Origin: VRUE01 sp963837695
Lineage (GTDB): Bacteria; Actinomycetota; Thermoleophilia; Solirubrobacterales; 70-9
Direction of reading: 5' to 3'
Length of the DNA stretch: 64,000 nucleotides
Assembly (NCBI GenBank): GCA_963837695.1
Contig: CAWINZ010000005.1
Coordinates: 558,001-622,000 of the forward strand
The notes beneath the pieces were generated by a model. That model saw only the letters and a list, made by a program, of their open reading frames with translations, was not told the origin of the DNA and did not search any database. The translations under genes and the position numbers were made by a program. Each line of letters begins with the position of its first letter. Positions within the stretch are counted from its first letter, which is position 1. This document shows positions 42,547 to 50,653 of this stretch, piece after piece.

Positions 42547-43284
42547 ATGCTGTTCGGCTCGCTCCCTACAATCCCGCCTTCGCGCATGCTGATCGTCCTC
42601 GCCAGCTTCTCCGACAAGATCGTCGAACCGATCGTCAACGTCGCCACCGACTTCATCGGGTCGGCGGGGGTCGTCGCCGTCTTCTTGCTGATGACCCTCG
42701 AGTCGGCCTGCATCCCCATACCGAGCGAGGCGATCATGCTGTTCGCCGGCTTCAGCGTCTCAAAAGGCGAACTGACGCTGTTCGGGATCGTCGCCGCGGG
42801 CGTGCTCGGCAACCTCACCGGCTCCTGGATCGCCTACGCGGTCGGCTACTACGGGCGGCTCGACCTGCTGGAGAAAAACAAGCTGATCCACATCAGCCCG
42901 AAACACCTGAAGTGGGCCGATGACTGGTTTGCGCGCTACGGCTCCGCCACCGTCTTCTTCACCCGCATGCTGCCGATCATCCGCACCTTCATCTCGCTGC
43001 CGGCTGGGGTGGCAAAAATGCCGTTCTGGCGTTTCTCCGCCTTCACCCTGCTCGGCTCGATCCCCTGGGTGCTGATGCTGGCGCTGGTCGGGCGCAGCGT
43101 CGGCGACAACTGGGAACACTGGCGCCACCAACTCGGCTACCTCGACTACGTCGTCCTGGCCGCCATCGTCGGCGGCATCGGCTACCTGCTGATCCGGCGG
43201 CGACGTGGCGGCGGAGAGAACGAGCCCGACGACGGGCAGCCGGCGGCGAGCACCGAGCCGGCGGGGACCGCGGAGTCCCCCTGA
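42547..43284 (+). CDS. DedA-family membrane protein
   Basis: A 245-residue DedA/VTT-domain protein, a family linked to undecaprenyl-phosphate or lipid recycling. Family motifs are LESACIPIPSEAIMLFAGF near residue 52, WIAYAVGYYGR near 95, and FFTRMLPIIRTFISLPAGVA near 138 with the conserved Arg residues. The C-terminal tail is acidic and Pro-rich. A TACAAT box at about 42568 lies 15 bp before an internal ATG (42586), so that later start with a short leader is a good alternative. It overlaps uppP, which fits a shared role in the lipid-carrier cycle. Confidence 0.93.
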   Translation: MLFGSLPTIPPSRMLIVLASFSDKIVEPIVNVATDFIGSAGVVAVFLLMTLESACIPIPSEAIMLFAGFSVSKGELTLFGIVAAGVLGNLTGSWIAYAVGYYGRLDLLEKNKLIHISPKHLKWADDWFARYGSATVFFTRMLPIIRTFISLPAGVAKMPFWRFSAFTLLGSIPWVLMLALVGRSVGDNWEHWRHQLGYLDYVVLAAIVGGIGYLLIRRRRGGGENEPDDGQPAASTEPAGTAESP

Positions 43285-44090
43285 GCGAAGCGGCCGACGG
43301 CAGGATCCCGGTCGCCCGCGCGCTGGCGCTGGGGATCGTCCAGGGTCCGGCAGAGCTGCTGCCGGTCTCCTCCTCGGCCCACATCGTCCTTGTCCCCTGG
43401 CTGGCCGGCTGGGACTGGGAGCGGATCGACCCGGAGGTGCGCAAGAGCTTCGAGGTGGCGTTGCACGGCGGCGCGGCGCTGGCGCTGCTGATCGGCCAGC
43501 GGCAGACGATTCTCGAGGAGCTGCGCGCCTTTGACCGGTCGCGGGCACTGGTCCTCGGCCTCTCCTTCCTGCCCGCGGCGGCGGTCGGTTACTTCTTTGA
43601 GCGGCCGATCGAGCGGCGGTTGGGCGGGCCGAAGGCGACCGCGATCGGACTGCTGGCCGGTGCGGCGGCGATGCTCGTCGCCGACACACGACCGCAGCAA
43701 CGGGGGCGAGGTGAGGCGACCCCGGCCGACGGCCTGGTCCTCGGCGTCGCCCAAGCCGCCGCGCTTGCCCCCGGCGTGTCGCGCAACGGCGTCACCCTGG
43801 CAGCGGCGCGCTGGCGGCGCTTCTCACGGGACCAGGCGAACCTGCTCTCGCGCACGATCGCCCTGCCGATCATCGTCGGCGCGACGATTCTCAAGGGCGA
43901 GCGGCTGCGACGGCGCGGCGCCTCCCCCTCGCTGCGCCGCTCGATGGCGATCGGCGTCGCCGCCTCCTTCGCCTCCACCCTCGCCTCCCAGCGCCTGATC
44001 GGCCTGGTCGAGCGTGACCGGGCGCTGTGGCCGTATGCGGCCTATAGGGCGGGGTTGGCGGCTGTCGTGCTGGTCAAACTGCGCCGATAG
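43281..44090 (+). CDS. uppP: Undecaprenyl-diphosphatase with a probable CTG start
   Basis: UppP recycles undecaprenyl diphosphate to the monophosphate carrier. The conserved N-terminal active-site motif LGIVQGPAELLPVSSSAH (about residues 17-34) lies 5' of the first in-frame GTG (43437). Translation must therefore begin earlier. The only reasonable codon is CTG at 43281, which overlaps the dedA stop (CTGA); no ATG, GTG or TTG is in frame before the motif. From there the length is 269 residues, typical of the family. The second motif PGVSRNGVTLAAARW (near 165) and C-terminal helices are intact. Confidence 0.85.
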   Translation: MSEAADGRIPVARALALGIVQGPAELLPVSSSAHIVLVPWLAGWDWERIDPEVRKSFEVALHGGAALALLIGQRQTILEELRAFDRSRALVLGLSFLPAAAVGYFFERPIERRLGGPKATAIGLLAGAAAMLVADTRPQQRGRGEATPADGLVLGVAQAAALAPGVSRNGVTLAAARWRRFSRDQANLLSRTIALPIIVGATILKGERLRRRGASPSLRRSMAIGVAASFASTLASQRLIGLVERDRALWPYAAYRAGLAAVVLVKLRR

Positions 44091-44106
44091 GAGCGAACTC
44101 CCAAAT

Positions 44107-44182
44107 TTGGAGAAACTTGGAGTTGACTGGGAGTTCGGCTACAATTCCAAGTCTTGGAGAAACTTGGAGTTGACTGGGAGTT
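44107..44182. promoter_or_regulatory. Perfect 29-bp direct repeats before the fic gene
   Basis: The same 29 bases (containing AACTTGGAGTTGACTGGGAG) occur at 44107-44135 and 44154-44182, 47 bp apart start to start. The second copy ends three bases before the ATG. A CCAAATTTGG palindrome sits at 44101-44110, and CCAAG/CTTGG words lie between the copies. This arrangement suggests cooperative autoregulatory binding. Confidence 0.65.
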
Positions 44183-44185
44183 GCG

Positions 44186-45526
44186 ATGTATGTAGCCGAG
44201 GCCCCATCCATAGATGAGCTGGGAGGCAAGCTCGATGCCGGTGCGCTGGTCGCCACGATCAGCGCACCGGTGGATCCGAGGACGAGAGAGCGCTATCTCC
44301 ACTGGGACAAGCTTCGCCACCTCGACCCCCCGGACGGGCTGAGCAGCGAGCAATGGTGGCTGCAGGTCAAGACCGCCAGGGAGTTCGGCCTGCGCGAGAT
44401 TCCCCTGACCGACTCGGGCGGGAACCAGTTCCGCGTCGGCCTGCCGGACAGCATGCTGCGCAGCCTGCACCACATCGACCAGCGCTGTGGGGGAGAGGTC
44501 GCGATGGACGAGGTGGTGACATCCGAGCAGAGGGCGGGACGGCGCTTCCTCGTCAACTCACTGATGGAGGAGGCGATCCGGTCCAGCCAGCTGGAGGGCG
44601 CAACCACCTCTCGTGTGGTCGCCAAGGAGTTGCTGCGGAGCGGCCGGGAGCCGAGCGACCGCAGCGAGCGGATGATCGTCAACAACTACCGGGCGCTGCG
44701 GTTCATGCGCGAGGAGATGAACGGGGCACTGAACCCTGAGTCGATCTTCGAGCTGCACCGGATCGTCACCGAAGGCACCCTCGACGATCCAACAGCCGCC
44801 GGGCGCCTGCAGCGCCCGGGAGAACCGCGGGTTGCGGTCTTCGACCGCGACGACGCACAACCGATCCACGTTCCGCCGCCGGCCGAGCAACTGCCGGAGC
44901 GAATGCGGCGGCTCTGCAAATTCGCCAACGAAAGCAGCGCGGACGGGCAGTTCATCCATCCGGTCATGCGCGCCGTGCTGCTTCATTTCTGGCTCGCCTA
45001 CGACCACCCCTTTGCCGACGGCAACGGCCGCACGGCGCGGATCCTCTTCTTCTGGGCGATGCACACGCACGGCTACTGGCTCGCCGAGTACCTACCGATC
45101 TCGCGGCTGATCCGCAAAGCACCGGCGCAGTACGCGCGGGCGTTCATCGAGACGGAGACCGACCAGGGCGACACCACCTACTTCCTGATTCACCAGCTGA
45201 GCGTGATCGAGCGGGCGATCGAGGATCTGCACGTCTATCTGCAGCGCAAGATCTCCGAAGTGCAGGACGTCGAGCGAATGCCGCGGGCCGACGACGACCT
45301 GAACGGGAGGCAACTGGCACTGCTCATCAACGCGACCCGCGAGCCCGACGCGTCCTACTCCTTCGACAGCCACGCGATGAGCCACCGGGTGTCCCACGAG
45401 ACCGCGCGCTCCGATCTGCGCGGACTCGCCGAGCGTGGTCTGCTGACGCGGCGGCGCAAAGGCCACAAGTTCATCTTCGAGCCCGCCCCCGACCTACCGA
45501 CCCGCCTGAAAGAATCGCCCGCGTGA
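44186..45526 (+). CDS. Fic-domain protein (putative AMP transferase) with internal inhibitory motif
   Basis: A 446-residue Fic protein that would transfer AMP or a related group to a target protein. The active-site loop HPFADGNGRTARILFF is complete (about residues 274-289), with catalytic His and Gly/Asn/Arg. An N-terminal inhibitory helix SSQLEGATTS (about 129-138) matches the (S/T)xxxE(G/N) motif of self-inhibited class II Fic proteins. The C-terminus has a winged-helix segment (MSHRVSHETARSDLRGLAER) that could bind DNA, perhaps the direct repeats upstream. Its stop overlaps the purM GTG start. No separate antitoxin is needed or seen. Confidence 0.93.
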   Translation: MYVAEAPSIDELGGKLDAGALVATISAPVDPRTRERYLHWDKLRHLDPPDGLSSEQWWLQVKTAREFGLREIPLTDSGGNQFRVGLPDSMLRSLHHIDQRCGGEVAMDEVVTSEQRAGRRFLVNSLMEEAIRSSQLEGATTSRVVAKELLRSGREPSDRSERMIVNNYRALRFMREEMNGALNPESIFELHRIVTEGTLDDPTAAGRLQRPGEPRVAVFDRDDAQPIHVPPPAEQLPERMRRLCKFANESSADGQFIHPVMRAVLLHFWLAYDHPFADGNGRTARILFFWAMHTHGYWLAEYLPISRLIRKAPAQYARAFIETETDQGDTTYFLIHQLSVIERAIEDLHVYLQRKISEVQDVERMPRADDDLNGRQLALLINATREPDASYSFDSHAMSHRVSHETARSDLRGLAERGLLTRRRKGHKFIFEPAPDLPTRLKESPA

Positions 45527-46518
45527 GCGACGCGGACGCCTACGCGAAGTCTGGAGTCGACCAGGGGGCGGCGGACTCCGCCGTCGCCGGGCTGGTTCGA
45601 GCCCTGGGTGCGATCCAGCTCGGGCGGCCGTCGCGACAGGTCCCCCTGCCCGGCCACTACGCCAGCGTGATCAAGCTCGACGAGCGGACCGGGATCGCGC
45701 TCTCGACCGACGGCGTCGGGACCAAGCTGCTCGTCGCCGAGCAGCTTGGCCGCTTCGACACGGTTGGGATCGACTGCGTCGCGATGAACGTCAACGACGT
45801 GATCTGCGTCGGCGCCGAGCCGCTGGCGATGCTCGACTACATCGCGATCGAGCGCGCCGACCCGGAGGTCTGCGCGCAGATCGGCGTCGGCCTGGCGCGC
45901 GGCGCCGAACTGGCCGGGATCGAGATCCCCGGCGGCGAGCTCGCCCAGCTGGGCGACATGGTGCGCGGATTCGACATCGCCGGCGCCTGCTTCGGGACCG
46001 TCGCGCTCGACGCGATCGTCGACGGCTCGGCGGTCGAGCCGGGCGACGCGATCGTCGGCCTGCCCTCCTCGGGGATCCACTCGAACGGCTACACGCTGGC
46101 GCGCTCGGCCCTCGACGGGCTCCCCCTCGACGAGGACCCCGAAGGCCGGCTCGGGTGCCCCCTGGGCGACGCGCTGCTCGAGCCGACCGAGATCTACGTC
46201 AAGCCGGTGCTCGAGTTGCTGCGCTCCGAGGTCGACGTCCGCGGCCTCGCCCACATCACCTCCGGCGGCCTCAAGAACCTGAGCCGCCTCGCCGCCGATG
46301 TCGCCTACGAGATCGACGAACCGCTCCCGGTCCCGCCGATCTTCGAGCTGATCCAGGAGCGCGCCGGGGTTCCCGACGAGGAGATGCACGAGGTCTTCAA
46401 CATGGGCTGTGGCTTCTGCTGCGTGGTCGCGGCGGGCGACGAGAGGGCGGTGGTGGAGCTGCTGCAAGGGCACTATCCGGCCGCGCAGCGGATCGGACGG
46501 GCTACCGCTAACAGCTAA
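45523..46518 (+). CDS. purM: Phosphoribosylformylglycinamidine cyclo-ligase (AIR synthetase)
   Basis: Catalyses ATP-dependent ring closure of FGAM to AIR in purine synthesis. The 331-residue protein has the family start YAKSGVDQGAADSAV, the ATP-binding segment LSTDGVGTKLLVAEQLGRFD near residue 62, MNVNDVICVGAEPLAMLDY near 90, and GLPSSGIHSNGYTLARSAL near 180. HITSGGLKNLSRL lies near 245. The GTG start overlaps the fic stop (GTGA), so this housekeeping gene may depend on the fic transcript. Confidence 0.96.
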   Translation: MSDADAYAKSGVDQGAADSAVAGLVRALGAIQLGRPSRQVPLPGHYASVIKLDERTGIALSTDGVGTKLLVAEQLGRFDTVGIDCVAMNVNDVICVGAEPLAMLDYIAIERADPEVCAQIGVGLARGAELAGIEIPGGELAQLGDMVRGFDIAGACFGTVALDAIVDGSAVEPGDAIVGLPSSGIHSNGYTLARSALDGLPLDEDPEGRLGCPLGDALLEPTEIYVKPVLELLRSEVDVRGLAHITSGGLKNLSRLAADVAYEIDEPLPVPPIFELIQERAGVPDEEMHEVFNMGCGFCCVVAAGDERAVVELLQGHYPAAQRIGRATANS

Positions 46519-46556
46519 CTCTAGTTGACTAGAGTCTAGTTGACTAGAGTCTAGTT
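46518..46556. promoter_or_regulatory. CTAGTTGACTAGAGT iterons before ATPase copy 3
   Basis: Two exact 15-bp tandem copies of CTAGTTGACTAGAGT (46521-46535, 46536-46550) are followed by a partial CTAGTT. Each forms a palindrome ACTCTAGT/ACTAGAGT around TG. The motif lies 25 bp before the GTG start and directly after the purM stop. Confidence 0.65.
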
Positions 46557-46574
46557 CTGTATAGTCTTGCTTCC

Positions 46575-47996
46575 GTGGCATTCATTGGCAGACAGCCCGA
46601 GCTGGGAACTCTTCTCAGCGAGCTGAATGCCGTCAAGGAGAGCGGTGAAGGACGCTTCGTCTGGCTGCGGGGAAGGCGCCGCGTAGGCAAGTCCCGCCTC
46701 GTGCAGGAGCTCTGCAGCCACGCGAATGCGCCATACGCCTTCTACCAGGCGCCACGCAGAGAGCACGCAGAGGCGCTCTCCGCCTTCATAAAAGCGGTAG
46801 CCGCGTCGAGCCTGCCCGGCGCCGATGCCTTCGAGGGTGTCTCCTATCCATCCTGGCCAAGCGCTATCAGGGCAGCGGTTCGCGAGATCGACCCGACCCA
46901 GCCGGCGATCCTCGTGATCGACGAGCTTCCCTATCTGGCCGAGCTCGACCCCGGCTTCACGGCAGACCTCCAGATGGCTTGGGACCAAACGCTGGAGCGA
47001 GCGCCGGTCCTGCTTGTATGCGTCGGCTCCGACGTGCGGATGATGGAAAGCATGATCGAGGAGCGCTCGCCGCTCTTTGGCCGGCCGACCAGGGAGATGC
47101 GCGTGGCTCCACTCACCCCGGCTGAGGTGGCGGAGATAAATTCCGCACCCGACGCCAGTGCCGCCGTCGATCGGTACCTGGTCCTCGGTGGCTTCCCATT
47201 GCTCGCGCCCATGTGGCCGGCAAGCGCCGGGCTCACTGCCTTCCTCCGCAAGGCGCTCGCAGACGACCAGACTCCGTTCGTGACCACCGCGCTGCGGATC
47301 TTGGCCTCTGAGTTCGAGCGCGCCCTACAGGCGGAGCGCGTCATCGAGGCGATCGGGCATGGCGAGACCGCCTACAGCCGGATCGAGACGCGCAGCGGAG
47401 TGAAGGGCAACACGCTCACCGACGCGCTCGGTGTGCTGATCGAGAAGAAGGGCTTGGTGGCCAAGGAGCTCCCCTACGCCGTGCCGCCCGGCAGAAAGGC
47501 CGCCAAGTACACCGTCGCCGACCCGTACCTGCGCTTCTGGCTGCGCTTCGTCGGTCCACATCTCGACGAGCTCTCGCGCGGTATGTCCGACCTGGTCGTC
47601 GCGCGAATCGAGCGAGACTGGGCCAGCTACCGCGGCCGGGCCGTCGAGCCTTTGGTGCGCAGCGCGCTCGAGCGCCTGATTATCGACCCCGCCATCGCCG
47701 GGCACGTCGGGGGCTCGCGCCATGTCGGCTCCTGGTGGCGGCGCGACCACTCGATCGAGGTCGATCTGGTCGGCGGCGACCGCGTCAAGCCCACCCGCGT
47801 CGGTTTCGTCGGCTCAGTCAAGTGGCGCGAGCGAGGGCGCTTTTCAACAGCCGACTTCGAGGATCTGGAGGCAAGCCGCGCTCACGTCCCCGGCGCCGAG
47901 GGCGCCAAGCTCGTCGCCGTCAGCCGCAGCGGCTTCGAGGACGGGCTCGACGTGGATGCAAGCTTTGGCCCGGATGAGCTCCTGGCGGCCTGGTAG
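46575..47996 (+). CDS. Stand-alone ATPase_2/DUF234 protein (copy 3)
   Basis: A 473-residue protein with Walker A LRGRRRVGKSRL (about residues 32-43), Walker B AILVIDELPYLAE near 118, VLLVCVGSDVRMMESMIEER (sensor-like) near 147, a winged-helix segment and AKYTVADPYLRFWLRFVGPH near 315. The nuclease-like tail IEVDLVGGDRVKPTRVGFVG ends in SVKW, so the catalytic Glu of E-x-K is replaced. It starts at GTG (46575), which agrees with the family N-terminus FIGRQPELGTL. Iterons precede it. Same unknown function as the other two copies; it is probably regulated alone. Confidence 0.85.
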   Translation: MAFIGRQPELGTLLSELNAVKESGEGRFVWLRGRRRVGKSRLVQELCSHANAPYAFYQAPRREHAEALSAFIKAVAASSLPGADAFEGVSYPSWPSAIRAAVREIDPTQPAILVIDELPYLAELDPGFTADLQMAWDQTLERAPVLLVCVGSDVRMMESMIEERSPLFGRPTREMRVAPLTPAEVAEINSAPDASAAVDRYLVLGGFPLLAPMWPASAGLTAFLRKALADDQTPFVTTALRILASEFERALQAERVIEAIGHGETAYSRIETRSGVKGNTLTDALGVLIEKKGLVAKELPYAVPPGRKAAKYTVADPYLRFWLRFVGPHLDELSRGMSDLVVARIERDWASYRGRAVEPLVRSALERLIIDPAIAGHVGGSRHVGSWWRRDHSIEVDLVGGDRVKPTRVGFVGSVKWRERGRFSTADFEDLEASRAHVPGAEGAKLVAVSRSGFEDGLDVDASFGPDELLAAW

Positions 47997-48038
47997 GGCG
48001 CTGCCATCGGCGCCGTGTTCGACAATGCCCGCACCTAG

Positions 48039-49550
48039 ATGAGCTCCCGCCCCTCCAGCTCGATGATCGGAACCGTTCTCTCCGGCCGCTACCGGCTGGA
48101 GGCGAAACTGGGCAGCGGCGGCATGTCGACCGTCTACCTGGCAAGTGACGACACGCTCGACCGGCCGGTCGCGGTGAAGGTGATGCACCGGGAGATGTCC
48201 GAGCAGGAGGACCAGCTGCAGCGCTTCCGCCAGGAGGCGCGGGCGGTCGCCAAGCTGACCCACCCCAACGTCGTCTCGGTGATCGACGCCGGCGAGGACG
48301 GCGGCCACCCCTACATCGTCTTCGAGTACGTCAAAGGGGAGACGCTGAAGCAGCGGATCGGTCGCGTCGGCGCGCTCGACACGCAGGAGGCGATCGCTTA
48401 CGCGATCGAGGTCGCGCGGGGCCTCGGCGTCGCCCATGGCCGCAACATGGTCCACCGCGACATCAAGCCGCAGAACGTCCTGATCGACGAGGAGGGGCGG
48501 GCGAAGCTGACCGACTTCGGCATCTCACGCCAGCTCGAACAGGACGGCGTCACCGCCACCGGCCGCGTGCTCGGCACGACCGACTACGTCGCCCCCGAGC
48601 AGGCGATGGGCAAGGCGGCCGACCCGCGCTCGGACATCTACTCGCTCGGCGTCGTCCTCTACGAGATGCTGATCGGCCAGGTCCCCTTCCACGCCGAGAG
48701 CCAGGTCGGCGTGGCGATGAAACACGTCAACGAGGAACTTCCCGACGTGCAGCGACGCCGACCCGAGGCCTCGGCGGCGGTGGCGCTGGTGGTCGAGCGG
48801 GCGACGGCCAAGGACCCGGCCGAGCGCTACCAGACGATCGACGAGATGATCGACGACCTCGAGACCGCGCTCGAGGTCGAGGCGGCGCGGGCGGGCTCGA
48901 CCACCGGCGAGGCGACCAGCGTGCTCGACGCGGTGCCGCCGCCGGAGCGCAAGCTGTCGGGGCGCGCCCGCTGGTCCTGGGCGGCGATCGCGCTCCTGCT
49001 CGTGGTCGGTGGCGGAGCTCTGTTGGCAGTGCAGCTGATCTCCAGCGGGATCGGCGGGGGTGGGGCGAACAAGGGGAAGGGCGGCAACGTCGCGATCTCC
49101 GGGGCGACCGACTACGACCCCGAGGGCGACGGCGAAGAGGTCGGCAGCAAGGTCGAACTCGTCCGCGACGGCGACCCGACCGGGACCGCCTGGGAAACCG
49201 AGCACTACGACTCCGAAACCTTCGAAGGGACCAAGACGGGGCCCGACCCCGGGGTCGGCGTCTACATCACGACGAGCTCCCCGGCGACGCCGAAGAAGAT
49301 GATCGTCCGTACTCCCACCCCTGGCTGGAACGCCCAGGTCTTCGCCGCCCCGGCCGGCCCCCCCTCCGACATCACCGGCTGGGACGAACCAGTCGGCGAA
49401 GTGAGCGAAGCGGAAGAAGTCCAGGAGATAGACCTCGACGTCCGCCGGCCCTCGACCTACTTCCTGCTCTGGTTCACCAAGGCCTCGTCGGCCCGCGACC
49501 AAGAAGGCCGCTACCAAATCGAGATCAGCGACATCAAGCTGTTGGGGTGA
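48039..49550 (+). CDS. Transmembrane Ser/Thr protein kinase with discoidin-like outer domain
   Basis: A 503-residue PknB-type kinase. The glycine loop LGSGGMSTVYLA, VAVKVM (Lys near 44), catalytic loop MVHRDIKPQNVLI near 138, LTDFGISRQL near 160 and YVAPEQAMG near 188 are intact. One span follows (WAAIALLLVVGGGALLAVQL near 315). The outer part (SGATDYDPEGDGEEVGSKVE to RYQIEISDIKLLG) looks like an F5/8 type C galactose-binding fold found in several actinobacterial kinases. It could sense a glycan or wall ligand. It stands apart from the fha/pbp block. Confidence 0.92.
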   Translation: MSSRPSSSMIGTVLSGRYRLEAKLGSGGMSTVYLASDDTLDRPVAVKVMHREMSEQEDQLQRFRQEARAVAKLTHPNVVSVIDAGEDGGHPYIVFEYVKGETLKQRIGRVGALDTQEAIAYAIEVARGLGVAHGRNMVHRDIKPQNVLIDEEGRAKLTDFGISRQLEQDGVTATGRVLGTTDYVAPEQAMGKAADPRSDIYSLGVVLYEMLIGQVPFHAESQVGVAMKHVNEELPDVQRRRPEASAAVALVVERATAKDPAERYQTIDEMIDDLETALEVEAARAGSTTGEATSVLDAVPPPERKLSGRARWSWAAIALLLVVGGGALLAVQLISSGIGGGGANKGKGGNVAISGATDYDPEGDGEEVGSKVELVRDGDPTGTAWETEHYDSETFEGTKTGPDPGVGVYITTSSPATPKKMIVRTPTPGWNAQVFAAPAGPPSDITGWDEPVGEVSEAEEVQEIDLDVRRPSTYFLLWFTKASSARDQEGRYQIEISDIKLLG

Positions 49551-49866
49551 AGCTGCGGGAAAACATGTCGGCGGTCGGCGGCAGCGATGAACCGAGGCAA
49601 ATGGCGAATAGCGCTCCGGCAGATGGCGATTACAACTACCCCCGTCCGACCGGCTCGTCGTGGTCGGACTTCCGAGTTTGCGATGGCATCCATGGGTCTC
49701 TCCTTGTCCGAGTTGACAAGGGAGGTCTATCCAGCTTTGAGGTCGCAAGTTGCGACCTCAAAGGACGCGGCCGGTTCGCTGCGCGGGCCGGGCGCTTTTC
49801 CGGCCCACCGCCTGCCCCGGTTCCGGGCGATGTAGACCGGCTCGTTCTCCTCCACTGGAGGCCTGT
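49551..49866. other. Region without a supported gene after the kinase
   Basis: This stretch of 316 bp holds a perfect hairpin (49736-49762) and only weak ORFs. A minus-strand ORF (49727-49855, GTG start, 42 codons) follows the AbrB gene. Another (49511-49693, minus) has AAGGAG before its ATG but runs antisense into the kinase gene. Neither resembles a known family. The region may be a decayed toxin partner of the AbrB antitoxin. Confidence 0.4.
49736..49762. repeat. Perfect 27-bp hairpin near AbrB gene
   Basis: Arms of 13 bp (TTTGAGGTCGCAA and TTGCGACCTCAAA) surround one G. With an A-rich left end on one strand and T-rich on the other, it could act as a bidirectional terminator or an attachment-like site. 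Confidence 0.6.
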
Positions 49867-50121
49867 CTACCGCTTGATGCTCTCGTCGTCGGGATCGTGC
49901 TCAGCAAGGATCTGCAGCGCCTCGGCGTGCTCGTCAACCACGCGCTGCCCGATGCCGCGAATCCGGTCGCGCACCTGCTCGGTCGGCATGATCCGCAGCT
50001 CACCGCCCTCGAGCTCCTCGACAAGCACCGACGTCCCGGCGGCGTAGCCGCGTGCCTCAAACTCGCGAGGTATCGAAACCACGTTGCTATTGCCGACCCG
50101 CCGAACCTTGACCACCTTCAT
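49867..50121 (-). CDS. AbrB/MazE-type antitoxin-like DNA-binding protein
   Basis: An 84-residue protein with a SpoVT-AbrB swapped-hairpin domain: MKVVKVRRVGNSNVVSIPRE, then FEARGYAAGTSVLVEELEGG. A helical tail follows (RIRGIGQRVVDEHAEALQIL) as in antitoxins that wrap a Fic/Doc or PIN toxin. The ATG at 50121 is chosen from homology; longer readings upstream are not conserved. No intact toxin gene follows, so it appears to be an orphan. Confidence 0.8.
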   Translation of the reverse strand: MKVVKVRRVGNSNVVSIPREFEARGYAAGTSVLVEELEGGELRIMPTEQVRDRIRGIGQRVVDEHAEALQILAEHDPDDESIKR

Positions 50122-50236
50122 GTCGCCAGTATACACACGGATATCCCAGACACGGGGTTCCCAGTCGTCCAAACCGCGCATCCTGGCGACCCCGTGCCCA
50201 CTTTCGCGCGAAGCGGCACCCAGCGCCAAACCGGGA

Positions 50237-50554
50237 CTAGGACACGTAGGCCTTGCGCACCATGACGGCCGTCCATTGGTTCGCGCCGTGTGCGGGGGGA
50301 ACACCCTTGCGGTTCAGGAACTCGGCGATGTCGGCGAGGGACTTTCCCTTCGCGAGCTGCGTCCGTACTTGCGCTCGCCAGCCCCAGTCCCGCTTGTTGC
50401 ACCAAGAGTGGGAGAGTCGAACGTTCTCGGCGACGAACCTACCGCCATCCGATTTGAGCCTCGGGTAGTGGTCGCGCGAGGGCGTCCACTTGTTGCCCGG
50501 GGTCCCGACCGGATCGAAAGCGCCGCGCCCCTTGTGGTGGTAGCACTGCGGCAT
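50237..50554 (-). CDS. Small HNH-like protein with recombinase-type tail
   Basis: A 105-residue protein. SRDHYPRLKSDGGRFVAENV and RLSHSWCNKRDWGW fit the ββα HNH pattern (D-H, N-V-R, H, C-N-x-x-R). The C-terminal part (LAKGKSLADIAEFLNRKGVP to WTAVMVRKAYVS) looks like the helical segment of serine recombinases or HNH-linked resolvases. The first zinc-type Cys pair is incomplete (MPQCYHH), so it may be a fragment of a larger HNH protein. It lies inside the toxin-antitoxin cluster; function uncertain. Confidence 0.6.
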   Translation of the reverse strand: MPQCYHHKGRGAFDPVGTPGNKWTPSRDHYPRLKSDGGRFVAENVRLSHSWCNKRDWGWRAQVRTQLAKGKSLADIAEFLNRKGVPPAHGANQWTAVMVRKAYVS

Positions 50555-50653
50555 CTCGCACCTAAGGGCGAGGAGTTACACCACTACCTGCGACTTGACT
50601 TGAAAAGCGAGAGCGCAAATCTTTGCCCTCGGTACCACCCGCGTAACTTCGGC

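Noticed and set aside
44107..46556. Direct repeats at 44107-44182 and 46518-46556 as a CRISPR array
   Set aside because: Only two copies each, spacers are absent or related, repeats lie at promoter positions, and no cas gene is near.
49511..49693. A 60-codon minus ORF with AAGGAG before the ATG
   Set aside because: The ribosome-binding site is good, but a third of the frame is antisense to the kinase and the sequence resembles nothing known. It is mentioned only in the region entry.
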